Positions 17,249-26,447 of a stretch of 64,000 bases of DNA are shown in pieces. Position 1 is the stretch's first letter. Each line of letters begins with the position of its first letter. The notes under the pieces are model-generated. The model was not told the origin of the DNA, searched no databases, and worked only from the letters and a program-made list of their open reading frames with translations. Both the position numbers and the translations under genes were made by a program. Location: positions 62,001 through 126,000 of the forward strand of contig NZ_BJKK01000011.1 of the NCBI RefSeq assembly GCF_006538325.1. Reading direction: 5' to 3'. This DNA comes from Alteromonas sp. KUL42 (lineage in GTDB: Bacteria; Pseudomonadota; Gammaproteobacteria; Enterobacterales; Alteromonadaceae).

Positions 17249-18089
17249 TATAAGGTTCGAATTCCTCATATCTCTCGAAGGACGTAAGCAATTGAGTTAT
17301 TTCATCTTCACGGGTAATTGCCTCTGAAGACAAGCCTTCGCGAGCCAATTTAATTACCGACTGTCTGAATTCCTCATAGATATTTATCAGCCTATCTACT
17401 TCTTGTGCACTACTGCTTATGTGTTTTCCCCTGTTACCCGGCACATATAAAGTGTTGTTAGTATGTTGTTCACGAATACTTCGCAATTCATTGATATGTG
17501 TCTTCCAGCCATTTTTTCCGGAGTAGATAAGCCAGTCATTTCGTAATGCATCTCCGGTAAATAGCACATTGCTATTCTCTAACGTGACGTAAGCATGATC
17601 TTGAGAGTGCGCTTTAGTGTGTGTCATTCGAATTTTTTCCGTACCAACGTCAATAACAATGTCAGAAGAAAAGCCAATATCAATAGCAACTTTGGCTGAA
17701 AGTAAGTTTTCATGGCCAATAACAGTTGCGCCTTTGTCTTTGAAATAGCCGCTACCGTTGTGATGGAAGGGATCTGAGTCTATTACTATTACCTTGGATA
17801 TCGGTTTACCACTAACATGCCTTACTAGCTCTTCAATACTTTGTACATTGCGTCGCATCATTGATGAAATAAGTACAACTTCATCGGTACCAATAACAAT
17901 ACCGAAGTTAATACGCGTGTTACCAAATGCTTGGCTTGCGATGAGGACGTGCTCGTTGATGCGATTCAACTCGAAAAGTTCGTCGTCAATGTTGATTTCA
18001 ACAGCGAAAGACTTTGGAGAGTGTGACGCAACAAGAAATATTGCGAATATAATGTAAAAAAGCTGACTGAGTCGTGTTGGGTTTAACAT
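17208..18089 (-). CDS. Metallo-beta-lactamase-fold protein with lost metal ligands (secreted)
   Basis: A signal peptide (about 1-30) precedes an MBL fold of 293 aa. In active members the first metal motif is H-x-H-x-D-H after a strand; here the equivalent is 'IVIDSDPFHHNGSGYF', where the first two His and the Asp are absent. The later His in 'THTKAHSQDHAYVTL' and the Asp in 'VLFTGDALRND' remain. It is therefore unlikely to bind two metals in the normal way and may be a binding or signalling protein or use other ligands. It lies near a serine beta-lactamase-fold gene on the same strand. Confidence 0.7.
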   Translation of the reverse strand: MLNPTRLSQLFYIIFAIFLVASHSPKSFAVEINIDDELFELNRINEHVLIASQAFGNTRINFGIVIGTDEVVLISSMMRRNVQSIEELVRHVSGKPISKVIVIDSDPFHHNGSGYFKDKGATVIGHENLLSAKVAIDIGFSSDIVIDVGTEKIRMTHTKAHSQDHAYVTLENSNVLFTGDALRNDWLIYSGKNGWKTHINELRSIREQHTNNTLYVPGNRGKHISSSAQEVDRLINIYEEFRQSVIKLAREGLSSEAITREDEITQLLTSFERYEEFEPYIIHHVEEVLAFSH

Positions 18090-18169
18090 ATTGTACCTAC
18101 TTAAGCTTAGGGCTTGTTAACTTGAATATATGGGCAGTAGCCGCAGTTGTTTATTACATAAGATAGGTT

Positions 18170-19663
18170 TTATCTTGCTTGAGAAAATATTAGGCTACCG
18201 TTTTGTAGCTCGAAGTGACCACTTGAGGTTGCTGAAATTTGAATAGGGCGACGAAGCGCACCTAGATCTACGACAAAGTCGGAATCATCTTCCTTTACAG
18301 TGTATAGCGGACCACTTAATACGCCGTGACGCAGCCAAACCTTGTTGTCTTTATTGAAAAGAGTGATATCAGACCAACCATCAGTATTTAGATAGTTGCC
18401 AAGGCGTGCATTCCATTTTTCAGAATAGTTAACCATTTTACTCGAATCGAGGGCATCATTTTGCTCACGAGAAAAGCTACGATCAAATGCTTGTAGTTCT
18501 TCGTTAAATCTAACAAGGGCGAGTTCTGGTTCCAGTATGAGGTTGTACGCAAGATTTGCGGCTAAATGAGGAAGTACATAGCCTCGTTGGTCATTAAAGA
18601 ATACTATAACTGCGACTTCTTCTTCGGGCATGAACGATGCGTGAAAGCTCATGCCAGCGTATCCCCCAAACCTAGTGAGAATAGGTTTTCCGTGATACTC
18701 GGCTATGTCCCATGCCAGACTGTAACCTGTTCGGTCATAGGTAAAGTAACGCTTTTTTTGTGTAACAGTAGAGTTGTGCAGTGGTTCGAAAAAGCTAGCT
18801 GAGGGTGAAAAAGTACTGTCCTTACTCAAATTAAATGCGAGCCATTTGGCCATGTCTTCTAGTGTGGATATATGCCCTCCTGCAGCATGAAGTGTAGAAT
18901 CTGTTTTGAAAATGCCTTTGCGAATAACCTCTTTATTTTGACCTACTTCGATGCTGGGCAATATAGCGTCTGTGGGGTAATTGCCCAGTTCTGAGCTGGT
19001 ATGTTGCATACCTAATGGCGTAAATAGCTTATCTTTCATTAGCGACTTCCAATTTTTACCTGTTGCTTTTTCCATTGCGCGAGCGGCAAGAATCGGCCCA
19101 GTATTTGAGTATCGGAATACGCCGGGTGGGGCTATCAAAGTATTTGTTCTAAGCGCATTAACCAATTCTTCTTCATCTTTGAAACCTAAGAAGGCAGACT
19201 TAAATGTGTGCATAACACTCGTAAAGCCTGCAGTATGGTTAAGTAGCTGTTTTACAGTGATATTGCTGCTATCTATGTCGGTGTGCTTTAGATCGCTAGA
19301 AAGATATTTGGCGATGGGGGCGTTTAGCTCAAGTAGTCCATCATTAGCAAGTACTTGAGCTAATGTGCCGGTAAATGCTTTGGTATGGGACGCAATTAAA
19401 AAAGGGGTAGTAATGTCTAGTCCGTTTTTCTCCGAGTCTTCGCCAAGGGTATTTAGTGTATAGGTGTAACGCATCCCTGTTTTGTCGACCACTGCTAGTA
19501 AAAGGTCACCCTTAAGCTCATATTGTTCATAAAGCTTTGCCAATGTATTTGGTAGCGTTTTATTTAGCTTTGAAAATGCGCGATTATCACGTTTTTCTGC
19601 ATGTGCAATCGTTCCTAGCAGTAAGCCTATTGTTACAATAATCAACGTCAGTAGTACTTTCAT
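18170..19663 (-). CDS. Serine hydrolase of the beta-lactamase class C / penicillin-binding-protein fold
   Basis: After a signal peptide (about 1-22) the protein shows the three active-site motifs of this superfamily: S-H-T-K (Ser92 nucleophile with Lys95) in 'FLIASHTKAFTGT', Y-S-N (185-187) in 'PGVFRYSNTGP', and 'HAAGGHISTLEDM' as the third H-x-G box. The C-terminal region (about 400-497) is an extra beta domain common in esterase EstB or D-aminopeptidase relatives. It likely hydrolyses an ester or a D-amino-acid bond in the periplasm; a true beta-lactamase role is not indicated. It is followed on the same strand by the MBL-fold gene, 80 bases on. Confidence 0.85.
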   Translation of the reverse strand: MKVLLTLIIVTIGLLLGTIAHAEKRDNRAFSKLNKTLPNTLAKLYEQYELKGDLLLAVVDKTGMRYTYTLNTLGEDSEKNGLDITTPFLIASHTKAFTGTLAQVLANDGLLELNAPIAKYLSSDLKHTDIDSSNITVKQLLNHTAGFTSVMHTFKSAFLGFKDEEELVNALRTNTLIAPPGVFRYSNTGPILAARAMEKATGKNWKSLMKDKLFTPLGMQHTSSELGNYPTDAILPSIEVGQNKEVIRKGIFKTDSTLHAAGGHISTLEDMAKWLAFNLSKDSTFSPSASFFEPLHNSTVTQKKRYFTYDRTGYSLAWDIAEYHGKPILTRFGGYAGMSFHASFMPEEEVAVIVFFNDQRGYVLPHLAANLAYNLILEPELALVRFNEELQAFDRSFSREQNDALDSSKMVNYSEKWNARLGNYLNTDGWSDITLFNKDNKVWLRHGVLSGPLYTVKEDDSDFVVDLGALRRPIQISATSSGHFELQNGSLIFSQAR

Positions 19664-19730
19664 TTTTCAGTCCGGAAGAATTTGAGAATACTCATTAGAC
19701 ACATTGAACTTACTATATGGATGCAATTGT

Positions 19731-20030
19731 TTATCTTCCTTCTGAATGCATTAGCATTCCTGTAATCAAGCATATAATGGTGACACAAGCTAAGCCTAAG
19801 GGATATTGCTCGGTTATCTGTGAGACAAATTCCCAAAGCGGTATCTTCAACGCACTTATTAGGAGGGCAGTAGACAGCGTTGCTGCCGCTATCGAGATCA
19901 TTAAAAAACGCTTTCGCAGTTTTCGCATTGATTCTAGTTTAGTGGTTACATTCACCACGAAAGTGTCTGCTTCATCTAATGATTGATAGAGCAATAAATC
20001 TTCTAACTCTTTGTCTGTTTGTGTGGTCAT
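19731..20030 (-). CDS. Small two-helix membrane protein, probable sigma-factor partner
   Basis: The 99-aa product has about 38 cytosolic residues (acidic, then basic 'TKLESMRKLRKRF') followed by two transmembrane helices. It overlaps the sigma-factor stop by ATGA (20027-20030), the typical placing of an anti-sigma or membrane anchor. It lacks a visible zinc-binding anti-sigma H-x-x-x-C-x-x-C motif, so it would be an unusual anti-sigma or a sensor module. Function is inferred from context alone. Confidence 0.6.
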   Translation of the reverse strand: MTTQTDKELEDLLLYQSLDEADTFVVNVTTKLESMRKLRKRFLMISIAAATLSTALLISALKIPLWEFVSQITEQYPLGLACVTIICLITGMLMHSEGR

Positions 20031-20587
20031 AGAGCACTCCTAGGCAGTGAGTCTGCAAGCCAATTCGACAGCTTTAATTTACTTCGGTTTATATGTGATT
20101 TAACTGTACCAAGTGGAAGTCCAGTAATAGTAACAATCTCTTGGTGGCTCATACCTGCACTGAAAGCTAAAGTGATGCAAGTACGTTCAGCTTCAGAAAG
20201 TCTTGCTACTAATTGTTCTGCAAGTATTTCGTTTTCAACGGGATTCTCAATGGTGCTTTCAATGGGGTTCTCGGTTGACTGAAATACAGCGTCATCTTCA
20301 GTCTTTATTTCAGATTGGTATTGCCCTTTGCGCATCTCGTTCAAAAATCGCCGATAAGCAATACTGTGTAACCAAGTACTGAAGGTGGATGCAGCCTTGA
20401 ATGTGGAAAGTTTGTTGTAGGCAGTAATAAATACTTGCTGGGAAAGGTCGTCGGCCAATGCATGGTTTCCATTGGTTAAGCGTCGCAGAAATTGTCTGAT
20501 TGGCAGTTGGTGTTTTTTGACCAATGTAGTGAACGCGTGTTGATCATCATAGATTAGAACACGAGTGATAAGGGATTGGTCATTCAT
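20027..20587 (-). CDS. ECF-type RNA polymerase sigma factor
   Basis: I use ATG 20587 (MNDQSLITRVL); the longer frame upstream encodes a stray hydrophobic stretch from the neighbouring gene. Of 186 residues, region 2 (about 15-85) includes 'HALADDLSQQVFITAYNKL' and 'TFSTWLHSIAYRRFLN', and region 4 has 'ERTCITLAFSAGMSHQEIV' then 'ITGLPLGTVKSHINRSKLKL', a classic sigma-70 region 4 HTH. It overlaps the DUF6249 gene upstream by 8 bases and the small membrane protein downstream by 4, forming one stress-type regulatory operon. Confidence 0.9.
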   Translation of the reverse strand: MNDQSLITRVLIYDDQHAFTTLVKKHQLPIRQFLRRLTNGNHALADDLSQQVFITAYNKLSTFKAASTFSTWLHSIAYRRFLNEMRKGQYQSEIKTEDDAVFQSTENPIESTIENPVENEILAEQLVARLSEAERTCITLAFSAGMSHQEIVTITGLPLGTVKSHINRSKLKLSNWLADSLPRSAL

Positions 20588-20927
20588 TTTCAATAAATAG
20601 TGAAAGACAACAAAAAGCCAAGCCAACAAACAAAGGGAATACGCCAAATACCATACCAACAGTTGTAAAGCCGCTGACATACCCTCCAGCAAAGCAGGAA
20701 AGCCCGATAGACGTTAGTAGTGCGCCTTTTCGTCTATCGCGTTTAGTTTGATTAACATTTGCGCCCATTTGTTGCAACAGCGCTGGAGTCAACTCTCCCC
20801 CATTTTCTAAATGGTGCTGCAATGTTTTGTGCAGCTGGAGTTTTTCTCGTGTTCCCAGGTATAGACTTGCAATAATGACTAATGCAATACAGATAATCCC
20901 GATTATAGGTATCCAAAGTTCTGACAT
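20580..20927 (-). CDS. DUF6249-like membrane protein
   Basis: The ATG at 20927 is chosen since GAGGA lies six bases before it. The 115-aa product has one N-terminal helix, a soluble stretch with 'HHLENGGELTPALLQQM' (the E-N-G-x-x-L-x-P signature I associate with DUF6249), a basic 'KRDRRKGALL' turn, and two more helices. It is first in the sigma operon and is probably part of the same sensing system. The role is not known. Confidence 0.65.
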   Translation of the reverse strand: MSELWIPIIGIICIALVIIASLYLGTREKLQLHKTLQHHLENGGELTPALLQQMGANVNQTKRDRRKGALLTSIGLSCFAGGYVSGFTTVGMVFGVFPLFVGLAFCCLSLFIENE

Positions 20928-21175
20928 GTGCATTCCTCAAAGGTTACTGACTATATGTTAGACACAGTTCGTTATGGCATTGGATGCACTAGTTTTTATA
21001 TTTTTTCCAGATTCTAGTGGCCTCCAGTGGCTTCACTCCTTGCTACTGGTTATGGATAGTTTGGCTTTTTGTTGCTTTAACTGAATATCCAATTCAATAA
21101 GTTGTGGCACTTGGGGATAACGCGCCATAACGGAATACAAAATTTCTTCGGCACGTTGCCATTGCTTATTTTTGA

Positions 21176-22189
21176 TTAAAAAGGAACAAAAAAATGCGTC
21201 CAGTATGGTTGAAATGTCTCTTGATTAAGCTTGCCCAGTGTTTGTTCAATCTCTAAGAAAAGACCTAAATTATCTGCCTGAGCTGCGTGTCTGGCCATAG
21301 TGAATACCGTGTTTTCTGCTACTGATTTGCTTACATAATAACGTTCACCACGTTGTGCAAAGTAAGCTTGGACAGCAGGGATTCCTCCGAAGGAAAAAAT
21401 ATCGTCAACGCTATAAAAATTCACTGCAGGATAATCTCGAAAAACCCAAGCTAAACCTTGAGTAAAAAGGTTCATAGGCGTAGTAAAATGATTTAATTTT
21501 GATGAAAGTAAGTATTGTACGTCTAGTTGACTGGGGTGATTCTCACCTAGGAGATTCAGTTGATTGAATGCATCAACGGCATAATTTTCCTGTGTACCTA
21601 ATGCAATATAGAGTTGCTTGTTGAGCGCAGTTTTATTTTTTACTGACTGTACAATAAGGTTCTCTACATTTTTCAAACGCTCTGCTGATATATTCGGCGA
21701 ACTTGCGAACAAGAAACTTTCGAACAAATTTGGCGAAGTGGTTAATAGATCAATGGCAAACCCTCCGGTATTTTCCCATCCTGCGAACAGGCGCATATCA
21801 CTGGCGGGGTAATGAGACTCAACATAGGGAATGATTTCTTCTTCAATTACGTTAATTAATGTTTTTGAGTCTGCGTTGAGTAAATTACGACGTTTTGCAG
21901 AACCGTCGCCAATTTTGCTTGTGTCAATGGCGACTACGATAAATTTTGGGCTAGTTGGGTTACGCCAATTCAAAGACTGCTGATAGCCTATGGCGCTGTA
22001 TATAAAGTGCTGACCATCCATAATATAAAGGGTTGGAAAGGCCTTTTGTTCGTGCACTTCTGCTGGATCAGGTTGGTATATTTGAGCGCTTATTTCTGAA
22101 CTGAAATCAACAATGTCAAATGGTGAAGACCAAGCTGGACAAATTGTACATACAGTAAATGCAAAACAATATACAAAGGTGCGAATCAT
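21176..22189 (-). CDS. Secreted esterase-fold protein without catalytic serine; C-terminus frameshifted
   Basis: A signal peptide (about 1-21) precedes an esterase D/IroE-like alpha/beta hydrolase domain: 'FPTLYIMDGQHFIYSAIGY', 'FIVVAIDT', 'EEIIPYVESHYPAS' and 'MRLFAGWENTGGFAIDLL'. The last segment is where the family has G-H-S-x-G-G; here GWENTGG has no Ser, so classical esterase activity is not expected. The frame stops at 21176, but beyond the seven-A run at 21188-21194 the other frame continues to 21033 with a TPR-like tail (WQRAEEILYSVMARYPQVPQ). One more base in that run would restore about 48 residues. The gene is therefore either broken or mis-sequenced. Confidence 0.6.
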   Translation of the reverse strand: MIRTFVYCFAFTVCTICPAWSSPFDIVDFSSEISAQIYQPDPAEVHEQKAFPTLYIMDGQHFIYSAIGYQQSLNWRNPTSPKFIVVAIDTSKIGDGSAKRRNLLNADSKTLINVIEEEIIPYVESHYPASDMRLFAGWENTGGFAIDLLTTSPNLFESFLFASSPNISAERLKNVENLIVQSVKNKTALNKQLYIALGTQENYAVDAFNQLNLLGENHPSQLDVQYLLSSKLNHFTTPMNLFTQGLAWVFRDYPAVNFYSVDDIFSFGGIPAVQAYFAQRGERYYVSKSVAENTVFTMARHAAQADNLGLFLEIEQTLGKLNQETFQPYWTHFFVPF

Positions 22190-22198
22190 AATCTAGTC

Positions 22199-22864
22199 TC
22201 AAATTAGGTTTGGCGTAGAAGAGTTAATACCTTTGCTGCTGGGTTTACGCGCAACTAAAAATAGGCTGCTTTTGGTTGGTGCCCATGTATGAACTAGTTC
22301 AAAACCTGCTTGAGTAACAAGGTTGGTATAGTCATCCTGTGTCATTAAATTAATAAAAGGGGCTTTTCTTAGCAGTTGCATACATTTGATGATACTGCGA
22401 ACAAGGAAAGACTCATTTTTTAAAAGAGGTGTGCTACTTATAAAAACACCATCTTCCTTCAATACCCTACAGATATGATGAAGTGTCGTTGCTGGTTCGT
22501 CGACCAAATGCATAACATTTAGGCCAAGCACCGCGTTATAGGTATTTGGCTTAAGATCAAGCATTTCAATTTGTCCTACCGCAAACGTAATGTTTGGAAT
22601 ATTGGCTTTTTGAGCACGTGATTTCGCTATGTCAATCATGGCAGGAGATATGTCTGTAGCTTCAATCTTACTCACTTTTGGGGCGTGTTGAAGTGCAGTG
22701 CTGCCTGTTCCACAGCCAAACTCAAATACAAGGTCGGTTTGGGATAAATACTGTTGCGTCCATTTCAGTTTTTGCTGATATATAGCCTCATTGGGCACAG
22801 GCTTCTTGGCATACCTTGCTGCCAATTTGTTCCAAAAGTGTATTGAAAAGTTGATATCACTCAT
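22199..22864 (-). CDS. Class I SAM-dependent methyltransferase
   Basis: Translation from ATG 22864 (MSDINFSIHFW) gives 221 aa. The SAM-binding motif I is 'LVFEFGCGTGSTALQHAP', motif II 'KIEATDISPAMIDIAKSRA', and the 'AVLGLNVMHLVDEPATTLHHICRVLKEDG' region covers motifs III-IV of UbiE/Methyltransf_11 enzymes. The N-terminal 'FWNKLAARYAKKPV' also fits that group. The acceptor is unknown. It ends just 9 bases before the frameshifted esterase gene on the same strand, and is divergent from a LysR gene that may regulate it. Confidence 0.85.
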   Translation of the reverse strand: MSDINFSIHFWNKLAARYAKKPVPNEAIYQQKLKWTQQYLSQTDLVFEFGCGTGSTALQHAPKVSKIEATDISPAMIDIAKSRAQKANIPNITFAVGQIEMLDLKPNTYNAVLGLNVMHLVDEPATTLHHICRVLKEDGVFISSTPLLKNESFLVRSIIKCMQLLRKAPFINLMTQDDYTNLVTQAGFELVHTWAPTKSSLFLVARKPSSKGINSSTPNLI

Positions 22865-23042
22865 TGTCTTGTCCAAACAAAGATAAACAGCTTGCTGCAA
22901 CTACATGCCTAAAAAGCTCAGAATGTAATAATTAATATAAAAATGAACTCTAACAGGTATGAAAATGAGGATCTTAAATTTATATGTTCACTCACTATTC
23001 AAATATGTATACTGGAATCTGGTTTTTAGCGCAGAGGAAAGT

Positions 23043-23918
23043 ATGGATTTTGATTGGGATGATGCAAAAGCCTTTCTGGTAACGGCTGAATTAGGTTCGT
23101 TAACTGCGGCTGCGAAGGCGCTGTGTACCAGCCAACCTACCATTGGGCGACGGGTTTCCTCATTAGAAGAAAGCCTTGGTGTGGTGTTATTTGAACGCAG
23201 TAAAAACAGCTTGTACCTTACACCTCAAGGCGAATGTATCTTTCATGCTTTGCAAGATATGAGGCAAGTAGCAAACAATACATTACTGGTTGCAAAAAGT
23301 GCAACCGACTCGCTTGCCGGTACAGTAACTATCGCAGTTAGCCAAATAGATGCGCTATTCAGAATGCCAGCTATTATTGCTGAGCTAAAAGCACTGGCTC
23401 CTGAAATACTGGTTCGATTAGAGGTTTCAAATGACAGCGCAGATCTTATTCACAGAACTGCAGATATAGCGATTAGAAATTTCAGACCGACAGAGGAAAA
23501 CCTCATTATTCGTTCAGTATCAAATGCGCATGTCGGTTTGTTTGGTACATTAGACCAATGCGAGTATTTCAAAACTCAAGATAGTACGGCATGCATTTTT
23601 CCCATCATTGGATTTACAGAAACAGAATACTTAACGCAAGTATTGGTTGATGCTGGAATTTCAGAAAATCAAATAAACTATGTTTGCCTTAGTGACTTTC
23701 AACCAACTCACATAGAACTTGCCAAGCAAGGTATTGGTTTTACTCTTCTTCCAAGAGAAGTGGGAGAGAAGATTCCTGAGCTGGATTATGTCCTATCAAA
23801 TACTCTTTCAATTTATCACTACAGTACCTGGCTGGTAGCGCACTCAGAGCTGCGACATAACAAGCGTATTAGGTTTGTTTATGACTTTTTAGCAGAGAAC
23901 TTAAATAACGTTGGGTGA
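23043..23918 (+). CDS. LysR-family transcriptional regulator
   Basis: The start is ATG 23043 (MDFDWDDAKAFLVTAELGSL), preceded by AGAGGAAAG; the longer frame is upstream sequence without a ribosome site. Of 291 aa, the N-terminal HTH reads 'GSLTAAAKALCTSQPTIGRR' with 'SLGVVLFER' in the wing. The C-terminal effector domain is in the substrate-binding fold. It is divergent from the methyltransferase gene (22864), 178 bases away, a standard LysR layout, so that gene is its likely target. Confidence 0.9.
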   Translation: MDFDWDDAKAFLVTAELGSLTAAAKALCTSQPTIGRRVSSLEESLGVVLFERSKNSLYLTPQGECIFHALQDMRQVANNTLLVAKSATDSLAGTVTIAVSQIDALFRMPAIIAELKALAPEILVRLEVSNDSADLIHRTADIAIRNFRPTEENLIIRSVSNAHVGLFGTLDQCEYFKTQDSTACIFPIIGFTETEYLTQVLVDAGISENQINYVCLSDFQPTHIELAKQGIGFTLLPREVGEKIPELDYVLSNTLSIYHYSTWLVAHSELRHNKRIRFVYDFLAENLNNVG

Positions 23919-24126
23919 AGATACATAAGTCAAAAGAGCATTTAACAATTATCTCTCTTTACATTAACCTTGGGTTATCAATTTTGTATGCAAATGCATC
24001 GAAATTGTCGCTATAATTGTAAAAAATGCGATAAATGTGCGTAAATAACGTTAACCTGCATTGAACAAAACTGCTCATATCCGTAGAATGCGCCGCTGCA
24101 ATTTCCCCTATTTTTATGAGTATTTT

Positions 24127-25434
24127 ATGAAGCAACAGTTATCTCTACGTGCCTCAGTTTGCTTAGCGCTTGCTACTTTAGCCTCTTCTTCTGCGTTAGC
24201 TGCTGGTTTCCAAGTAAATGAACACAGTGCGAATGGCTTAGGACGTGCAATGGCGGGCCAAGCTGCCACCCCTGAAAATGCCTCTATATTGGCCACCAAC
24301 CCAGCAGCAATTGGCGTATTTGAAGATACGCGAGTGAGCGGCTCAGTGAGCTTTATCGACCCTAATGTTGATGTGAATGGTTCAGTGAACTATGCATTGG
24401 GTGGTCAAGTTGTAGGTGTAGCTGATGCTCATGAAGACAACATTGCTGATACTGCTATAGTACCTTCGTTTTTCTACACTACGCCTATCGACAATAAAAT
24501 TTCAGTAGGTTTGGGTGTATTCACAACCTATGGGTTGCGCTCTGACTATTCAGATGACTTCGATGCACTGCACTTTGCTGATACTGCAGAAGTTACGTCT
24601 GTGACTTTTAATCCGGCGATTTCTTACAAGGTAAACTCCCAGTTGATGCTTGGTTTCGGAATAAGCGCAACTTACGCAGATGCTGAAATTAACTCAGCTG
24701 TTTCAGAAAGCCTTTCACCTATTTTAAGCAGTGCGCTACAGACATCAGTACCTGCTACTACGTCAATTTTCAAATTAGAGGGCGATGACTGGGGCTACGG
24801 TTGGAATGCAGGTATTTTCTGGCAACCTACTGAAACCACAAATGTGGCGTTGTCTTATCGTGCAGAAACTCAGCTTGAGCTAAGCGGTGAAGTAAGCTCT
24901 TCACTAACAGCGGGTCTTAACCAGCCTGGCAGCTTAGATTTAAATTTTGCTGCGATCACAGAATTGGCACTAAACCAAAAGCTTGATCAGCAATGGTCAG
25001 TACAAGCGAGTGTTACCTTTACTGATTGGAGTACTTTCGAGAAGCTAGAGGCTAACTTGGCTGACGGCTCTGATTTTCTTATCAAACAAGAAAACTTCGA
25101 TGATTCATGGCGTGCTGCGATTGGTGTAACTTATGTCTTGAATGATGAAATTACCTTGCGTGCAGGTTATGCCTACGACGATGGTGTAGTAACTGTTGAA
25201 AACCGTTCATTGAGTATTCCAGATACGGATCGTCATTGGATTTCTGGTGGTGCAACATATGCATTTAGCAAAGACACGTCAGTAGATGTAGCTTACGTGT
25301 TTATTGATGGTCGTAAAGCTGACATCAATAAGACGCGCGCCCTGAATGCGCAAGGCACATTCACATCAACGTTTACAGGTACTCAATCAGCCACCGCACA
25401 TATCTTTAGTGTGCAGTTCAATACACGCTTCTAA
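24127..25434 (+). CDS. FadL-family outer-membrane hydrophobe transporter
   Basis: The signal peptide begins at ATG 24127 (MKQQLSLRASV) and is cleaved after ALAA; the mature N-terminus 'GFQVNEHSANGLGRAMAGQAA' with 'ASILATNPAAIGVF' is the FadL hatch (N-terminal plug) signature. The rest is a beta-barrel with alternating strands ending in a C-terminal Phe. It imports long-chain fatty acids or other hydrophobic molecules across the outer membrane. A strong terminator follows. A LysR gene lies downstream on the opposite strand. Confidence 0.9.
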   Translation: MKQQLSLRASVCLALATLASSSALAAGFQVNEHSANGLGRAMAGQAATPENASILATNPAAIGVFEDTRVSGSVSFIDPNVDVNGSVNYALGGQVVGVADAHEDNIADTAIVPSFFYTTPIDNKISVGLGVFTTYGLRSDYSDDFDALHFADTAEVTSVTFNPAISYKVNSQLMLGFGISATYADAEINSAVSESLSPILSSALQTSVPATTSIFKLEGDDWGYGWNAGIFWQPTETTNVALSYRAETQLELSGEVSSSLTAGLNQPGSLDLNFAAITELALNQKLDQQWSVQASVTFTDWSTFEKLEANLADGSDFLIKQENFDDSWRAAIGVTYVLNDEITLRAGYAYDDGVVTVENRSLSIPDTDRHWISGGATYAFSKDTSVDVAYVFIDGRKADINKTRALNAQGTFTSTFTGTQSATAHIFSVQFNTRF

Positions 25435-25452
25435 TCATTGTGCAAGTAATGC

Positions 25453-25481
25453 AAAAATGGCAGCGTTTCGCTGCCATTTTT
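25453..25481 (+). terminator. Strong rho-independent terminator after fadL-like gene
   Basis: AAAAATGGCAGCG and CGCTGCCATTTTT pair perfectly (13 bp) around a 3-base loop; the T-rich end lies in the stem. It probably also serves the convergent LysR gene. Confidence 0.85.
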
Positions 25482-25562
25482 ATATGTCTTTCTCACTTTA
25501 AAAATCGTTCGATAGCGCTTTGAAGTCAAACAGAGAGAAACAAACTAGCAATGCATTATTTG

Positions 25563-26447
25563 CTATATTTTTGCGAAGAGATCTTGCAAGCAGTCGATTG
25601 CCGCACTGATTTTTGCAGGAACCAATTCTCGCTTCGGCGTAACGGCGTAAACGGTATAGTCTGGCAATGACCAATCGGCGAATAGTTGTTTCATGTCGCC
25701 TGAAGCAAGCAGATGTCGAACTTCGGGTTCTGGCAACACTGCATAACCCACACCGTCTTGCGTAAGCTGAATTAATGTTTGCATAGAGTTAAGGTCAATA
25801 CGCTGCGTGTCTAACGTGTATTCACCTTCTTGCTCATGTGCAATTACGTAATCATCGATGTGTTTATGAACAAGATACGCATGCGAACTTAAATCGTTGG
25901 GGGTTTCCAGCTTTGCCTTAGCTAACGGATGCGAAGAAGAGACACAAAGAATGCGTTTCCAAGTTGCCAATTTTAGACTGCTAAAGTTGGTGTCTGATAG
26001 CGGAGCAAAGCACAGTACAAGGTCAGCACTTGAAGTAATGATGTCTTTGGGCTCGTCGGTAAGAGTAAGCGATATGGTGATTTTAGGAAATCTTTCACAT
26101 AGCTGACGCAATGGCTCACTTAGCAATCCACCACCAAAACCTTCTGGCGCAATAATGTTGATCTTACCCGTAGGGTCGCCTTGCAAGCTTTCAATCTGTT
26201 GTTGTGCAAGCTCTGCTGTTTCCAGCATCTTGATACTTGTCTCGTAATAGATGCGCCCAGCTTCGGTTAAGCTCAAGTTACGCGTATTGCGATTAAAAAG
26301 GCTTAGGCCGATATCGTGTTCTAACTTTCTGAGTTGTTGGCTAATAGCTGACACTGTCATATGCAGCTCTCTAGCTGCAACACTCATACTGCCGCTGTCA
26401 GTTACAGCAACAAAGACTTGAAGGGAGCGAAGTAATTTTGTGTTCAT
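25563..26447 (-). CDS. LysR-family transcriptional regulator (AaeR/DmlR-like subgroup)
   Basis: This 294-aa regulator has the N-terminal HTH in 'GSMSVAARELHMTVSAISQQ', with the wing 'LSLFNRNTRNLSLTEAG', which is typical of the group that contains AaeR, DmlR and PtxR-like activators. The effector domain follows. It is divergent from the nucleosidase-like lipoprotein gene at 26771, 323 bases away. The neighbouring FadL-like gene is convergent and terminates between them, so the lipoprotein gene is the more likely target. Confidence 0.9.
   Translation of the reverse strand: MNTKLLRSLQVFVAVTDSGSMSVAARELHMTVSAISQQLRKLEHDIGLSLFNRNTRNLSLTEAGRIYYETSIKMLETAELAQQQIESLQGDPTGKINIIAPEGFGGGLLSEPLRQLCERFPKITISLTLTDEPKDIITSSADLVLCFAPLSDTNFSSLKLATWKRILCVSSSHPLAKAKLETPNDLSSHAYLVHKHIDDYVIAHEQEGEYTLDTQRIDLNSMQTLIQLTQDGVGYAVLPEPEVRHLLASGDMKQLFADWSLPDYTVYAVTPKRELVPAKISAAIDCLQDLFAKI

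Noticed and set aside
18170..19663. True class C beta-lactamase
   Set aside because: The active-site motifs are common to esterases and peptidases, and the extra C-terminal domain and neighbours do not suggest antibiotic resistance.
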